DNA of 64,000 bases from NCBI RefSeq assembly GCF_014652875.1, contig NZ_BMZQ01000006.1:1-64000 (forward strand). The letters are read 5' to 3'. Position numbers and translations under genes: made by a program. Below are positions 62,968 to 64,000 of the stretch, piece after piece (the stretch's first letter is position 1; every line of letters starts with the position of its first letter). The notes beneath the pieces are model-generated. The model was not told where the DNA came from and made no database searches. It saw nothing but the letters and a program-made list of their open reading frames with translations. The stretch comes from Tianweitania populi. Lineage in GTDB: Bacteria; Pseudomonadota; Alphaproteobacteria; Rhizobiales; Rhizobiaceae.

Positions 62968-62983
62968 GTTGCCATGTGGCAAC
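62968..62983. promoter_or_regulatory. parS: parS-like palindrome, copy 1
   Basis: GTTGCCATGTGGCAAC, a 16-base palindrome with arms GTTGCCA/TGGCAAC around TG. RepB/ParB sites in RepABC plasmids are 16-base palindromes of the GTTn10AAC form. Confidence 0.6.
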
Positions 62984-63141
62984 CGCCTCCTTCACCTTGT
63001 TGATGGAGGTTGAGGCTGGTCGACGCGTGGTCTCTTGAGGCAGGTGTCGCGCTGCTTTCTCGATGGGATCGCTGCTGTAGGTGTGGGGCAGGCCCCAGGC
63101 TGGGGCAGTACAAGAGCAAAGGTATCCCGCCGAGCCGTGCT

Positions 63142-63224
63142 GAGAGCGAGGTGACGGCGAAGGCCACATGCCCGGAATACGGTCGAGCGAGTTCATGGCC
63201 GCCGACTGGCGCCGAGCAACTGGC
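63142..63224 (+). pseudogene. remnant of a second SNase 3' end
   Basis: This stretch aligns with the SNase 3' region (62818-62903): near-identical AATACGGTCGAGCGAGTTCATG against the equivalent bases, decoding to RSSEFMAADWRR in one frame, like WSSEFMRPADWRR. Frame shifts separate it from anything upstream. It is the decayed end of a duplicated nuclease gene. The rest of 62931-63420 holds the two parS-like sites and no other gene. Confidence 0.55.
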
Positions 63225-63288
63225 GCGGATCAACATCTACCTCCACACTGATGAGCGCTAGCAGAGTGTGGGGCAGGTAGCAAACAGA

Positions 63289-63304
63289 GTTGCCATGTGG
63301 CAAC
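63289..63304. promoter_or_regulatory. parS: parS-like palindrome, copy 2
   Basis: Second exact GTTGCCATGTGGCAAC, with the same CAGA flank to the left as copy 1, 117 bases before repA. Confidence 0.6.
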
Positions 63305-63420
63305 TGTGCGCGATGCCATAGACGTAAATATCCATTAACCTTAAACTCCTTGCATATTTACCCGACTCGGCGCAATTCTACCTACGAAAAATCGGCGTAG
63401 TTGGAACAGACCCCGTAGTT

Positions 63421-64000
63421 ATGGAAAAAGCTCGTAGCACAAAGACCCTCGCTCAGGGAACAAAGCCGCTAATGACGGATGTCATCGCCGGCGATGGCGC
63501 TGCGTTGTCAGCCGAGTTGCTGGCAATGCGTGAAGCTCTCTTTCCACCCGTCTCGAAGAAGACGCTTCGCTCTTTCTCGTCCGTAGAAACCGCAAAACTC
63601 ATTGGCATCGCTGATGCATATTTGCGTCAACTTTCGATTGGCGGAAAGGGCCCACAGCCGTCGATTGGCGCGGGTGGTCGTCGGTCCTATACGCTTGACC
63701 AGATCAATGAATTGCGAGCCGTACTGGAGGAGGGCTCAAAGGGAAAGCGTTATGTACCGCACCGACGCGGTAATGAGCATTGCCAAGTGATGGCAGTGGT
63801 GAATTTCAAGGGCGGATCAGGGAAGACGACAACGGCTGCGCACCTTGCGCAGTATCTCGCATTTCAAGGGTACCGCGTACTCGCAGTCGATCTTGATCCC
63901 CAAGCCTCGTTCACCGCGCTGCACGGCTATCAACCCGAATACGATATTCAGCCGAACCAGACGATGTACGCAGCCGTCCGATATGATGACGAACGCCGCC
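63421..64000 (+). CDS. repA: plasmid partition ATPase RepA (ParA family), N-terminal part cut by window end
   Basis: 193 codons are visible and the gene runs off the right edge. The N-terminal half has RepA features: [25 protein letters not shown] (a helix-turn-helix) and [20 protein letters not shown]. The deviant Walker [11 protein letters not shown] and [15 protein letters not shown] follow. RepA autoregulates the rep genes and segregates plasmid copies with RepB. It lies downstream of repC rather than upstream, with two parS-like sites before it. Confidence 0.9.
   Translation, partial: MEKARSTKTLAQGTKPLMTDVIAGDGAALSAELLAMREALFPPVSKKTLRSFSSVETAKLIGIADAYLRQLSIGGKGPQPSIGAGGRRSYTLDQINELRAVLEEGSKGKRYVPHRRGNEHCQVMAVVNFKGGSGKTTTAAHLAQYLAFQGYRVLAVDLDPQASFTALHGYQPEYDIQPNQTMYAAVRYDDERR

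Noticed and set aside
1-64000. CRISPR arrays, tRNA or rRNA genes, insertion sequences and transposase genes
   Set aside because: No repeat array, cloverleaf or transposase-like protein was seen by eye; a profile search could still find remnants.

Overview
The window looks like about 64 kb of a conjugative plasmid from an alphaproteobacterium of the Rhizobiales (Ochrobactrum/Brucella, Agrobacterium or Rhizobium type). The evidence is a Ti-type TraA/TraC/TraD/TraG transfer region, a complete virB1-virB11 mating-pair operon of the pAtC58 AvhB kind, and a replication region with RepC, a candidate antisense RNA and RepA. Both window edges cut genes: a DUF1173 gene on the left and repA on the right. 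I saw no tRNA, rRNA, CRISPR array or recognisable insertion sequence.

Layout. 1-10.4 kb is DNA processing: DUF1173 protein, a small membrane protein, coupling protein TraG, TraD, TraC, a candidate oriT, and relaxase TraA with two BID-like C-terminal repeats. TraA is followed by a two-gene unit, a small helical protein and a zeta toxin with a long C-terminal extension that may be a secretion signal. 10.5-49.9 kb is cargo. It begins with a small unknown gene, a DUF815 ATPase with an EamA exporter and AraC regulator, and an SMR exporter with an orphan pyruvate dehydrogenase E1-alpha and LysR regulator. Next come a GlxA-type regulator with a cysteine hydrolase, a GST, and a DUF6985 protein. A TetR-centred divergent catabolic block (19.3-29.5 kb) ends in a close mandelate racemase homologue. 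It is followed by two paralogous propeller-like proteins, a peroxiredoxin/LysE/DUF1127 operon with a MocR regulator, and an EamA operon with two unknown proteins. A hydroxamate-type siderophore uptake operon with its own FecI/FecR (40.2-48.9 kb) and a frame-broken Tdi1-like immunity gene close the cargo.

49.9-60.0 kb is the virB operon, all on the minus strand, with an EexN entry-exclusion lipoprotein between virB5 and virB6 and a TrbM-like protein at its head. A winged-helix gene is divergent from it. 60.4-64 kb is replication and partition: a candidate ctRNA, repC, a thermonuclease pseudogene, two parS-like palindromes and the start of repA. The order repC then repA is unlike the standard repA-repB-repC operon.

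How it works together. TraA would nick oriT and be passed by TraG to the VirB channel. The zeta protein could travel by the same route if its tail is a BID signal. A shared palindrome (consensus halves GTATACTCACT and AGTGAGTATAC) precedes tetR and its divergent operon and recurs at three or four other cargo promoters, so one TetR protein may coordinate much of the cargo. Start codons were adjusted from ribosome binding sites and overlapping stop/start junctions where these were visible.
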